NCBI GenBank assembly: GCA_025200525.1
Contig: CM045762.1
Location: 75,699,217-75,763,216 of the forward strand
Reading direction: 5' to 3'
DNA length: 64,000 nucleotides
Origin: Camellia lanceoleosa
Taxonomy: Eukaryota; Streptophyta; Magnoliopsida; Ericales; Theaceae
Positions 22,250 through 35,129 of the stretch are shown one piece after another. Each line of letters starts with the position of its first letter. Position 1 is the first letter of the stretch. The position numbers and the translations under genes are program-made. The notes under the pieces were generated by a model. That model was not told where the DNA came from. It was given only the letters and a program-made list of their open reading frames with translations, and made no database searches.

Positions 22250-23253
22250 TGAAAAATCTAGAAATCTCCTAGATGTTGATTTGTGATTATGTATCAATTT
22301 TAAGCAGTATATAACAATCCCAATCAAACAATCAAGACAAATCGACACAACGATTTTACGTGGAAAAACCACAATTGGAGCACCTCCAACTGTGATAAAA
22401 AACCATGGGCAATAGTCGCAAAATAATCTACTAAGAAGATATAAAGGAATTACATAGGTATACTCTCAATTACCTAGCGAATCTACGCCCGAATTGAACC
22501 AACCCCTATATGCCTCTTCCAACCCCGGCTTCACCTCGGAATTGTCTTAACGATGAGTCACTTCAGAATCCACCAAAGTTTCAGGCTCGAATTCTTCAGA
22601 ATCCACCGAAGAACAACTCTCTCTTTTTTATAGAATGAACAAACAAACCTTTGATGTATTCTTCTTAACCCATGAGTTGAATACTCAATTAAACATCAAA
22701 GAAAACTAGCAAAATATCCCCAGATATAAACCTTAGAACCCAAGAAGAAGATCTGGAGAAGTTAGTAAAGTTTTGGGAGAAAACCAACTACTTATAAAAA
22801 TCCAAAGTAATCCTAGTTTTGGAAGAAAACCAATTCTTTATAGAAATCCGGATTTTGAAGCTCGCTCGAGCGAAGCTTCTCTCGCTCGAGCGAGAACCTT
22901 AACTTGCGTGATTTCCACTAGTGCCTTCGCTCGAGCCACGAACCCTTCGCTCAAGCGAACAATGAGCTCTTTCAGGTTTTTGTATAGATGCAATCCTTCG
23001 CTCGAGCGAGCAAGGGCGGACAGCTAACTTTGAATGCAATTTTGCATTTTGCATTTTGCTTTGGGCGCGAGCTGACCGGGCAGCTCGACTCCCGTCATAA
23101 TCAGCGAAGTGCATCACAAACTTCTCTGCAAGACTCGATTCGGGTTAGATTCGCATCTAATAAACTCATAGCCTCACTGAAATAAAAGTGCAAAAACAAA
23201 TACAACTGAAAGGAGTTTTGTCAAACGGGATTGCCAATAATAAAAACCTAAAA
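22250..23253 (-). repeat. 5' LTR of the gag-only element
   Basis: TGAAAAATCTAG through AACCTAAAA. The final CA has mutated to AA at 23252-23253. It has fewer CTCGAG motifs than the other two LTRs of the family (about 22860-23015). Confidence 0.88.
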
Positions 23254-23813
23254 AAAATGATTTTAAAAATAAAAAAATGAAAATGAATCTAAATTTTTTT
23301 TTTTTAAAAAAAAAAAAAAGAAAGGAAGATGAATCTTAAAAAAATAAAGTGCATATAATTTTTTATATTTTTCATAAAAATAAAGGGCATTTAATTTTTT
23401 TTTTAAACAAAAAAAACCCCTCAAAATTTCATTTAAAAATAAATGCATTTAATTTTATAATAAAAAATTATTTAAAAAATAAATAAACTCTATTTGAAAA
23501 GTTTATAATGTTGAAATAGAGAGAATTGGAGAAAATGATAATTTAGTCTCTAATGAGACACATTTATCTATTTTTCTATGAGTAATGTTAGAAATCTCAA
23601 ATGTTTTATCAAATATTCTACTAAATGTTTCACATGAGTGTGGGACCCACATAGGACTCAGGGTTCCACACCCATGTAAGACATTGGGTAAAATATTTAG
23701 AATTCCTAGTAATATTATTATTTTATTTTTTTCTATCTTCTATAATAATGGAGGTAGTTGAGATGCTTTAATACATCCATAACAAGTGTCCTAAGGACAC
23801 TTGCTAACAAAAT
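23254..23813. repeat. Right inverted arm of the split DNA element
   Basis: The reverse complement of 17243-17560, ending GCTAACAAAA at 23812. It includes the extra palindrome AAGTGTCCTAAGGACACTT and a small MITE at 23581-23718. A/T homopolymers (23290-23330, 23390-23420) are part of the arm. Confidence 0.75.
23581..23718. mobile_element. Small MITE inside the right arm
   Basis: About 138 bp. The left end AGTAATGTTAGAAATCTC is complementary, with gaps, to the right end AATTCCTAGTAATATTA, and the next blocks ATGTTTTATC and GGTAAAATATT also pair. The corresponding place in the left arm (near 17310) has no such sequence, which supports an insertion. Exact target duplication is unclear because the flanks are T-rich. 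Confidence 0.6.
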
Positions 23814-23814
23814 C

Positions 23815-24194
23815 CATTACAATATTAACTTGGGGTTTGGAGTTAGATGTGGTTCAAGTGCCTTGATGACCATTAGAGAATATATGTTCAAAGTAAGTTG
23901 GGCTTTAAATCAAGTTGAATAAATTAGGATTAAGAAATAAAGATTCCTTTAAACTAACACATGTTTCATGGTACAGGAGTCAACTGTCCACTCATCCCAA
24001 CACTTCAATATTGTTTAATTTTTATTTGATGTATGGACATATGGTTGCTTCTTCTCATTTCTCTAAATATTCAAATTTGGGCTTGTTTTAGTTACTCCCT
24101 TGAGTTAAAACTGAATTTTTATTCAAACACTTGCTATTAACATCTTTTATATTTTCCATCAGTTACTTTGCTATAGTCACAATCTGAACTTAAG
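23815..24194. other. Upstream intergenic DNA of peroxidase copy 1
   Basis: 380 bp with no recognised element, between the split transposon and the start of the duplicated peroxidase unit. It is not present upstream of copy 2. Confidence 0.5.
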
Positions 24195-24816
24195 TGGTAC
24201 TTTTTACCCCATTACCACCTCAACTACTCTAGTTTTTTTCGACTCTCAATGTAGATCGATGATCACTATTTCTGTCCTATCTCAGCTACTCTCTTGGAAG
24301 AGTCAATTCCAAGCAAAATACCTTTAAAAAAAAAACCTAAATTACGGGAGGAAAAAAAAAAAAAGAGTCACATCCATACTCATTGCCATTTCAAAGCCAA
24401 GTATGATTTTAAGAGCAACTTGAATGGTATTAATTGGCACTTGTTATGTAGGATTATGCTAAAAAAATGGTCTATTTACATAATGACTTTGCATCATAAT
24501 GCATGGTGGTTGAAGCTTTATTTTTTGCAATCTACTCTGTAAAGTTATAAATAAATAAATAAGACCAGGCACGTTGCAAGCATCAGTATAATATGACTAG
24601 AAATCAACCCACCCTCTTGTTTTTCCACACTATTAAATTAATCTACATAATTAGATTCTTTCTTGTGATGTGTGGATATGACAATTCAAAATAATGAACC
24701 ATATGACAGCTCTTTCATGGAAAATTCAAAGGCCTCAGCTTACCTTTAAAATTCAGAGATGTGTTTCCTAGCATTTCAAACCACATAACCCAAGTTTGTT
24801 CTCTCTCTGAAAGGCA

Positions 24817-27168
<2,352 letters not shown>

Positions 27169-27400
27169 TAGCTAAGTTTCTATTTTTCTTTTTTCATTTT
27201 TAGTATGTTGTCCAAATGGTGATAAACTCTGCACCAGAGATTTGTATTTGTTTTGTGTGAATGTATATGTTGGTTTTGCAAAATTTGTGCAAGTACCATG
27301 AGTGTGAGTGCGAGTGTTCTGTGTGCGTAATTCAATTGATAAGTTTGTTGGAAAATTATTTTGTATTCATATTCTCTTGATCTTCTCGGATCTTACCTCC

Positions 27401-27406
27401 AATAAA
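27401..27406 (+). terminator. Polyadenylation signal, peroxidase copy 1
   Basis: AATAAA lies 233 bp after the stop codon, in a T-rich region. Copy 2 has the equivalent site at 32916-32921. Confidence 0.6.
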
Positions 27407-27680
27407 GATGATTGGTTTTTTTTACCTGCATTTATCATCACAAGATCTTATTAATTTTCAGCTAAAAAAATAAATAGATAAATTATGTAATTGTTAGTGG
27501 TGAATAAATTAATATATACCTTGTTGGATCCCAATCTGGAAGAAAGACCATCCTCAATAAAGGCTTTGAGTGAAAAACTCAGCGTATGTTTGTTCTAAGA
27601 AAAATTTAGCTAAATTAAATATAGTTGAGAGCATATAAAAAATCCAACATTGGAATCAAAACTTCTCCAACATTCTGACA

Positions 27681-27900
27681 GATGCGGGGTGAGACAGGCA
27701 GCGATGTCACCGTTTCACTGCTTGTTAAAATATAAACAATTCGAATCATTAAAATAAGTTGAGGACAAGCCTAATGGAGCATAGTTGCATGCATTTTTGT
27801 TTCGTTTCAAATTTTTTTTTTTTTTTTTTTTTTTTAACAAGCAATGAAACGGTGGCATTGTCACAGCAGCGTGCTATGATAGCACACACCCCACAACCCC
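27681..27900. mobile_element. Mutator-like MITE downstream of peroxidase 1
   Basis: 220-bp inverted-repeat element. The inner blocks TCACCGTTTCACTGCTTGTT and AACAAGCAATGAAACGGTGG are complementary, with a T run at 27810-27834. ATTCTGACA (27672-27680) and GTTCTAACA (27901-27909) flank it and are probably a 9-bp target duplication with two changes; the orthologous copy at 33170-33377 has both flanks as GTTCTAACA. A 9-bp duplication points to the Mutator superfamily. Confidence 0.8.
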
Positions 27901-28311
27901 GTTCTAACAAAGACAAACCGTAACTTTTTAATTACCTGTCAATTAATTTTTACAGCATGTTTAAGACTACACAAATAAATGTTTTCCTTTTTATAGTCGA
28001 TGATATTCAAATTCTGACACCTGCTCCCCATAACAATAAATCTTATGTTTGCACTAGTCTCAAGTCGATAAAATTGTGTTATTCTCAAGGGAAATGATTG
28101 TCTAGATGATCATAACAACTTCAATCCATCAACTGAATTTACAACCCAGCAAGATTGGGAAAAAAGATTAAAAAAAAATCTTAGGGACCCGATGGATTGG
28201 GGATGTGTGTAAGCGACACAAATGACTAACAATAACACTACCCTATCCTATCTATATCGGAATCAAAGTCAATCGTAATTCTTATTTTGAAATTTGATTT
28301 GGAAATTATTT

Positions 28312-28776
28312 GTTATTGTTGTCCTGCGTGCGAGATATCGTCGCCGTCGCGACGTAGTCTCCAACTCTAAAGCTTCTCGTGACGGAGAGTGAATGGGTGC
28401 GACGTCTATTAAGAGTGCCGGAACGGCGAGAATGGGCATGCTCACTGTGGTTTCCCACTCCAGCGATGTCCTTTCCTTTCATCTGGCGTCTCATGGCCTC
28501 CATCTCCATTGCCATTTTCTTGATGATGGTATCTTGGTCTCTCAGCTTGTTTTCCAAGTGTTGAGTGTGTGAATCTCACTGTCAGCGACGCTTTTTTGGA
28601 ATGATAGAACGCCCAAAACTCCTTGCACGCTTGTCTCGGGCATCCTTGGAAAGTCCTTGTGTGAAGGTCTCTAAATCAGCCATCGTCGGAATGGCGGACA
28701 AGCCATCTCTGCACCAAACGGACTATGGCGTGATGCCGTCAATGGCGAATAATGGAATGTCGTTGTGGTTTGCCAT
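28312..28776 (-). pseudogene. Gypsy gag, N-terminal fragment
   Basis: The start is ATG at 28776, giving MANHNDIPLFAIDGITP, followed by an in-frame TAG. Further down the same frame reads LENKLRDQDTIIKKMAMEME, then an Arg/Ser/His-rich stretch. The arrangement parallels gag at 49677-50186 (MAHNEDLLQSAIDGQTP ... REQDELIRRMVADIE). The frame stops at the truncation point 28312. Only the N-terminal coiled-coil-like region of gag is left; the capsid domain is missing. Confidence 0.75.
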
Positions 28777-28823
28777 AAAAGATGACCGGAGAAGCTTGGA
28801 GGACAAGGTTTTGTCTGTCAAAT

Positions 28824-28842
28824 TCCCACAGACGACGCCAAT
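28824..28842 (-). promoter_or_regulatory. Gypsy primer-binding site
   Basis: On the plus strand CCCACAGACGACGCCAAT abuts the LTR; in the element direction it reads ATTGGCGTCGTCTGTGGG. The same site, slightly changed, is at 50241-50258 (ATTGGTGCCATCTGTGGG). It is the position where a tRNA primes reverse transcription; which tRNA was not determined. Confidence 0.6.
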
Positions 28843-29565
28843 TGTACGGGGAGTAGATATTTGATACTGCCCGTACTCTTCACGTCCAAGCTCTGCCTCG
28901 ATCCGGTTAACCTGCAAACACAACGGCGGTGAGCTACCCGGCAGTGTGTTGCCGGAAAACCCCTCCGACGATCAAGTTAGTACACACTCAAAGAGAGAGA
29001 GAGAGAGAAAGAAGCGGACTGAATGCCAGAGTTTCTCTCACCAATTGATGATCCATTCAAGCATGGGGGGCGCAGTCATGTTTGTATACTTTCTGCGTTC
29101 ACCTCTGCATCCATTCACCCGATGACACATGGACTTGCTCTCCTATCACGTTTCCCCACGTGTCAGCGCAAATTAAAGCTAAACACCACCTAATCAAACC
29201 ACCAAACGACGTGGGCGCGAACAGGCAGCCCGGTGGCACTAACCCAGCCTCCTTTGACCGCATTACTTTACGAGACAAACAGTGCCCCTCGCCGAGCTCT
29301 ATTACGACCAAGCTCAGTAACCCCCCGCTATGGCCGAGCTCGTGCTCGGTTGAGCCAATCCACGGAGAACTTTACTCGTCGTGCTAAACAAGCGACCAAT
29401 GGAAACCGGGCTAGCAGAGGATCATCTCGGCCAGATCGGGTCTGGACTTCATCCGAGCAAACCTCCCCGAGAACGGTCCAGCCTAGCTCGGCCAATACAC
29501 GCCTGGTCCAATCCTTGCCCGACCACAACCATGACCCAAAGCCATATTATAAAATCTCCCTCTCA
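28843..29565 (-). repeat. Gypsy 5' LTR (solo end)
   Basis: 723 bp, TGTACGGGG...CTCTCA. It carries a GA dinucleotide run at 28995-29011 and the CCGGCA...GCCGG block shared with the other LTRs of the family. Reading frames at 28723-29596 are LTR sequence on both strands. Confidence 0.82.
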
Positions 29566-29585
29566 AAGGCTTACCTTTTACATTA

Positions 29586-29643
29586 ATATCATATGAATCA
29601 TGAGTGAGGAAAAAGAAGAAAAATATCATATGAATCATGAGTG
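29586..29643 (+). repeat. Direct repeat at the duplication boundary
   Basis: ATATCATATGAATCATGAGTG occurs at about 29587 and again at about 29625, separated by an A/G-rich spacer. The second copy runs directly into the start of peroxidase duplication unit 2 (29645). It is not present at the start of unit 1. Confidence 0.7.
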
Positions 29644-30314
29644 GGACTTTTTGCCTCATTACCACCTCAACTAAAAAGATGAAAAATATCACAAGCTCTC
29701 AATGTAGATCGATTATTGATACAGTTTTCTTTTCTCTATTTCTGTCCTATCTTAGCTACTATCTTAGAAGAGTCAATTCAAAGCAAAATACATTTTAAAA
29801 AAAAAAAGAAAACTAAATTACAGGGGACCAAAAAAAGAAAAAAAAAAAAAAAAAAAAAAGAAACAAAAAGAGTCACATCCATACTTAGTATGATCTTAAG
29901 AGCAACTTGAATGGTATTAATTGCCACTTGCTATGTAGGATTATTCTAACAAAATGGTCTATTTACATAATACCTTTGTATCATAATGCATGGTGGTTGA
30001 AGCTTTATTTTTTGCAATTCACTCCGTAGAGTCAAAAACAAAATAAATAAAACAAATAAATAAAACCATGCACATTGCAAGCTTCAGCAAATATGATTAG
30101 AAATCAACCTACCCTCTTTTTTCCACACTATTAAATTAATCTACGTAATTAGATTCTTTCTTGTGATGTGTGGATATGACAATTCAAAATAATGAACCAT
30201 ATTACAACTCTTTTATGGAAAATTCCGAGGCCTCAGCTTACCTTTAAAATCCAGAGATGTGTTTCCTAGCATTTCAAACCACATAACCCAAGTTTGTTCT
30301 CTCTCTGAAAGGCA

Positions 30315-32077
30315 ATGGCTAACACAAAGCCTCTCATAGCTTTCTTTCTTCACTTGATGCTTGCTTTTTCTGTCTTAGATCTTGCTAATGCACAAGGCTT
30401 GAAACTTGGCTTCTACAAAACATCATGCCCCTCGGCTGAGCATATTGTCAAAGAGATAACAAAAAAATTTATTTCTCGGGCACCAACTCTTGCAGCTCCT
30501 TTGTTGAGAATGCATTTCCATGATTGTTTTGTTAGGGTATGTACTTCATGCCTCTTCTTTCTTTCTTTTTTTCCTTTTTGTTTTTCTCCACAATGAACTA
30601 GTCTCTATTCCATGTATTTTTCTGTGCACGTGACAAAACAGTTTCTTCTCTCTCTCTTTTTCCTTTATCCGTTCATGTTGGGGTTGTTTGGTGCACCTTA
30701 TGGAGCTGCCTGTGACTTCTTTTTTTTATATTTATTTTATAAATCTGTGCTAGAGTACTTAGTACAGCTTCTATTTTCTGCTTATGAGGTAGAATGAGAG
30801 GTGTTTGTCACTTCTACTTTTTTATTATGAACTTTCAACTTATTAGAAGTTGCACTAAATAGATCCTTAATAAAAGTTTCATGACTAAAATTATTATGAA
30901 ATCTATGGTTTTGATAGAATGATAATTTCATTCCTTTTTATGTCATAATTGCAATATCCATCTATGTTTTAATTTAAGCAATATTTACCACTTGAATTAT
31001 AAAAGATTACAAAAAAAAAAAAATTGCATGCATGAATTTAGACAAGTTTTGATATGTTTTATCATTATTTGCATTCTAGAATAATACAATATCCTCCACC
31101 AACTTAGCAATCTTCATGAGTAATGCTGCTACTAAAAGGTCGTATGGTTTAATATGGTCAAGGACGGACAAAAGATAACAATTACTATCCAGTTATAAAT
31201 GCAATTTCTTGGATATAACAATTACTTCTATTTTGTAGGGATGTGAGGGTTCTGTGTTGTTGAACTCTACCAAGAAAAACCAATTAGCTGAGAAAGATGC
31301 ATCCCCCAACCTAAGCCTAAGAGGATTCCAAGTTATCGATGCTGTGAAAACTGCTCTAGAGAAGAAGTGTCCTGGAATCGTTTCCTGTGCAGATATTTTA
31401 GCGCTTGTAACTCGAGATGCAGTTTCTGTGGTAACAAAATGTCCCTTCTTAAACTACTAACTATGAATCAAGGCACGAGATTCCCCGTCCTTCAAATATT
31501 TTTTTTCCTTGTCACAGTCAGACAAATTGATTTTGAGTTAATTTTTAATAAAGAAAATTGGTTCGTGTGGTCATAAATGATAAGACATGAGGACAAACAA
31601 TTTTTTGGGGACGTAAAGCATTTGAATCAACTGTCAAATGGTTCACTACTACATGAATTTATCTTATTTTTTTCTCCAGATCAATGGACCCTCATGGTCA
31701 GTACCCACAGGACGAAGAGATGGAAGAATATCAATTGCTACAGACGCCTTAAAAAATCTACCATCTCCTCATTTTAACATTACTCAACTAAAACAATCAT
31801 TCGCCTCAAAGGGTTTAAGTGTTAAAGACCTTGCAGTTTTATCAGGTATTTTTAGAACTTGATCCACACAAGAACAACTCTTTTATGTGCACAAATTTCG
31901 ATCACAATCCGCTTTCATGATCAGATTATGTGCACTTGGAAATTTTTCGATAGGAAAATGTTACATATAGTGAATAAAACAGAATTCCAAACGTGGATCA
32001 AATTTGATATGAATGTGTGGCTCACCCTATATAAAGTTTAAATCTGCATCAGAAATTCAAAATATGTGCACTTTGTT

Positions 32078-32109
<32 letters not shown>

Positions 32110-32700
32110 GAGTTCATAGCATTTCTTATGCTAGAAGAAAATACAATTTTGATGATGACTTCTAGTATCAAACATTAATAAAAGAAAAGAAGAAGAAGCT
32201 GCTAACAGTTAACATTGAGTGACGAAATGAAATAGCAAATTTTGTTAGAATCACCCCAAAATCTAAACTTATTCACTTTTGTTTCTCTCACAGGAGGGCA
32301 CACCATAGGAATTTCTCACTGTCCTAGCTTTGTAAATCGCTTATACAATTTCAATGGCAAAGGCGACACGGACCCAACAATGGACCAGAACTACATAGCT
32401 CATTTGAAGAGTAAATGCAAACCAACAGATACAACTACATTTGTTAATCTCTCCCCGAGAAGTACGCACAAATTTGAGCCAAATTACTACACTCTTGTGG
32501 GTAAAAGAAGAGGACTATTCCAATCCGACGCAGCTCTTCTCAATGACTGCACTACAAAAGCTTATATCCAACTTCAGGCAGCCTCAAAGGGATCTACTTT
32601 CATGAAAGACTTTGGAGAGTCTATGGTGAAGATGGGTCAGATTGGTGTCCTTACTGGCAAATCAGGTGAAATCAGGAAACAATGTAATCACATCAACTAA
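30315..32700 (+). CDS. Class III secretory peroxidase, copy 2 (peroxidase 27-like)
   Basis: Tandem paralogue of 24817-27168 in the same orientation, 328 residues. Exons: 30315-30536, 31239-31430, 31680-31845 and 32294-32700, GT-AG introns in identical phases. Catalytic Arg65/His69, proximal His196 and the eight structural Cys are kept. Differences from copy 1 include Leu6 to Pro in the signal peptide, an inserted Leu90, Ala to Thr in LVTRDA next to the conserved Arg-Asp, loss of the sequon in YNFN, a new sequon in TFVNLS, and an additional Cys at 279 (LLNDCTTKAY). The frame is open throughout, so the gene is probably expressed. The unpaired ninth Cys and the altered sequons could affect folding or stability. 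Confidence 0.94.
32076..32136 (+). repeat. T-run plus short tag inserted in intron 3 of peroxidase 2
   Basis: Copy 1 reads straight from TTAGATTTTTTTG into AAGAAAATAC, whereas copy 2 has about 30 T followed by GAGTTCATAGCATTTCTTATG before the same continuation. In reverse this is a short tag ending in a poly-A tract, the look of a truncated retroposed RNA such as a SINE fragment. Slippage explains the T run but not the tag. Confidence 0.55.
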
Positions 32701-32915
32701 TAGCTAAGTTTTCTATTTTTCTTTTTTCATTTTTAGTATTTTTGTCCAAATGGTGATAAACTCTGCAGCAGATTTGTATTTGTATTTGTTTTGTGTGAAT
32801 GTATATGTTGGTTTTGCAAAATTTGTGGCATCACCATGAGTGTGAGTGCTCTATATCTAGTTCCCTGATCGGTTTCTGTATTCATATTGTACTGATCTGC
32901 ACGGATCTTACCTCA

Positions 32916-32921
32916 AATAAA
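32916..32921 (+). terminator. Polyadenylation signal, peroxidase copy 2
   Basis: AATAAA 216 bp after the stop codon, the counterpart of 27401-27406. Confidence 0.6.
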
Positions 32922-33169
32922 AATGATTGTTTTTTTTTTTACCATGCATTTATCATCACAAGATCTTATTAATTTTCACCTAAAAAAATAAATTGATAAA
33001 TTATGTAATTGTTAGTGGTGAATAAATTAATAGATACCTTGTTGGATCCCAATCTGGAAGAAAGACCATCCTCAATAAAGGCTTAGAGTGAAAAACTCAG
33101 GTTGTTCTAAGAAAAATTTAGCCATAAAAAATCCAACATTGGCATCAAAACTTGTCCAACGTTCTAACA

Positions 33170-33377
33170 GATGCAGGGTGCGACAGCAACGTCACCGTTT
33201 CACTCCTTGTTCAAATATGAACAATTCGAATCATTAAAATAGGCTCAGGACACACCCAATGAAGCATAATTGCATGCGTTTTTGTTTCGTTTCAATTTTT
33301 TTTTTTTTTTTTTAACAAGCAATGAAACGGTGGCATTGTCACAGCGGCGTGCTACGACAGCACACACCCCACACCCC
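33170..33377. mobile_element. Mutator-like MITE downstream of peroxidase 2
   Basis: The 208-bp counterpart of 27681-27900 with both 9-bp flanks intact (GTTCTAACA at 33161-33169 and 33378-33386). Its presence in both units shows it was inserted before the peroxidase duplication. Confidence 0.85.
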
Positions 33378-33792
33378 GTTCTAACAAAGACAAACCGTAA
33401 CTTTTTAATTACCAGTCAATTAATTTTTACAGCATGTTTAAGACTACACAAATAAATGTTTTCCTTTTTTTAGTCGATGATATTCAAATTCTGACGCCTG
33501 CTCCCCATTAACAATAAATCTCATCTTTACACTAGTCTCAATTCAATAAAATTGTGTTATTCTCAACGGAAATAATTGTCTAGATGATCATAGCAACTTC
33601 AATCCATCAACTGAATTTACAACCCAGGAAGATTGGGAAAAAAAGATTAAAAAAAATCTTAGGGACCCAATGGATTGGGGATGTGTGTAAGCGACACAAA
33701 TGACTAACAATAACACTACCCTACCCTATCTATGTTGGAATCGAAGTCAATGTAATTCTTATTTTTGAAATTTGATTTGGAAATTATTTGAT

Positions 33793-34800
33793 TTTGTGAC
33801 TACACCCAATGGAATGAGTTGCCCTACATATTGATGTCAACAAGTCTAAATGAAATCGGACTAACCAAAATCAAGTCGGTCATAGTTGTTATTTAGACAC
33901 TTGATTTGTGTTTTGGTTTGAATTTACTTAGACAAAGTAAATTGTCAAAACAATTGTATTCAATTTAATTCATATTAAAAAAAAAATTTAGACAACTAGA
34001 TGGATCCTTTTAAAATAATTTTGTAGATCTAAGAGAAAGTCTCAAAGAATAGAGGCTAATGGAATATTCCAGAAGCTCCTGGAAGAATTGAGAGAATGTG
34101 AGAATATGGTACATAATTCTATAATGTATCTGGAAGGATCTAGATTTGGTTTTTAGAGCATTTAAATGAAGATGGGAAGAATGAAAGCACTAGAAACTTC
34201 TAAAACCTCCTGAAAATTTTGAGAAGGCAATAGAGACTTCTTGTACATAATTCTAGAATGGGGTAGATATTTGTACAAGACATTTCTATAGAGAATTATA
34301 GAACCCTCTTGTAGAGATAAGGAAAGCTTCCATGAAAAATATTCTAGAGAAGGTTTAAGTTGCCTATAAATAGGAGAGGGGGTTCATTTACTACAATCCA
34401 CAATCCAACAGTTGTACAAATTCTCTTGAGTGAATACAAATGCATTTTCTCAAGCTCTCTTTGTATTCTTACTTTTCTTTCTTGCAAACTTGTGAGTTAA
34501 GCTGACTTAGCCTCAATTCGTGACATACTGCACGGGCCATTTAATATCATGAAAGGTAAACTATTTTCTATGCAAGTGTTCTGAGACTCATTAATGGAGC
34601 AGCTTCTAGATTGTATCCAAATTCGCTCGAAGCCAAGCGCTTTGGATTTCTAAGTTCGTGGATCTGAACCCTTTCAAGTGCAAGCTCAAATAGATCTCTA
34701 GATTCGTGGTTCCGAATCCTTTCAAGACTAAGCAAATACCTCAGAGAATGGATTTTCTCCAAGGGTTTCATCTATTCTGAAAGCAATAGTTAACTTCCTC
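33793..34800 (+). repeat. LTR-like fragment, plus orientation
   Basis: The layout resembles a copia LTR. Reiterated AGAA-TTCTAGA-type blocks (33990-34320) are followed by a good TATA box, CCTATAAATAGGAG (34363-34376), then a pyrimidine-rich part with CTCAAGCTCTCTTTGTATTC. Both boundaries are uncertain and no primer-binding site was found. It has no coding capacity. Confidence 0.5.
34365..34373 (+). promoter_or_regulatory. TATA box in LTR-like fragment
   Basis: TATAAATAG preceded by GCC and followed by GAGAGGGGG; transcription would start about 30 bp downstream, near 34400. Confidence 0.5.
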
Positions 34801-35129
34801 AGACACTCGTATGATTTGGATTTCCTCAAATGGGCTTGTTGAGCTTTCTTTAAAGACATATGTTTGAAATGTATCATCCTCGGCCCAATTTGTTGATTTT
34901 CTTGTGGGCTCGTTTAATAGAATTCACTTGGCCCATTTGGCAATAATTTCTCCAAGCTTACCAATTTTTGGGCTTTTTGATTGGGTTTCGATTGGACCCA
35001 ATTAATTAGTGTGCTCAAGCTAACCCCTCTTACATTTTTTCCTTTGCATGTATGGGAAATTTTGAATTTCTCGAACATGCATATTTTCACTTCACATCAC
35101 ACCCACAGGAATATTTTGTCTTAATGTGG
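34801..35129. other. Unassigned sequence between LTR-like fragment and integrase relic
   Basis: About 330 bp with no recognised reading frame. It is probably retroelement debris, judged only from its neighbours. Confidence 0.4.

Larger units (their letters stand above)
17561..23253 (-). mobile_element. Gag-only LTR retrotransposon (pol missing)
   Basis: LTRs 17561-18595 and 22250-23253 flank an internal region of 3.65 kb on the minus strand. The primer site next to the 5' LTR reads TATCAGAGCGGG in the element direction, matching initiator-Met tRNA; the polypurine tract AAAGAGGGAGAT abuts the 3' LTR. Gag with a CCHC knuckle is present but protease, integrase, reverse transcriptase and RNase H are all absent. 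Flanking pentamers AAAGT (left) and AAAAT (right) may be a mutated target duplication. It inserted into an older inverted-repeat element. Such a copy could only move with enzymes from a relative. Confidence 0.9.
28312..29565 (-). mobile_element. Truncated gypsy element between the peroxidase copies
   Basis: Contains the 5' LTR (28843-29565), a primer-site region and the first part of gag, then stops at 28312, exactly where the peroxidase duplication unit ends. LTR start TGTACG and end CTCTCA, primer-site sequence and gag start match the elements at 43704-51004 and 58104-64000, so it is a member of the same family. Its GC content is clearly higher than its surroundings. Confidence 0.88.
29645..33792. 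repeat. Peroxidase duplication unit, copy 2
   Basis: Collinear with 24195-28311, with substitutions and small indels throughout. Differences include a longer A-run at 29835-29860, one extra codon in exon 2, and a T-run insertion in intron 3. Confidence 0.88.

Noticed and set aside
24294..24542. 82-codon frame in the peroxidase upstream region
   Set aside because: Lys-rich and derived from an A-run; the equivalent part of the second duplication unit does not keep the frame.
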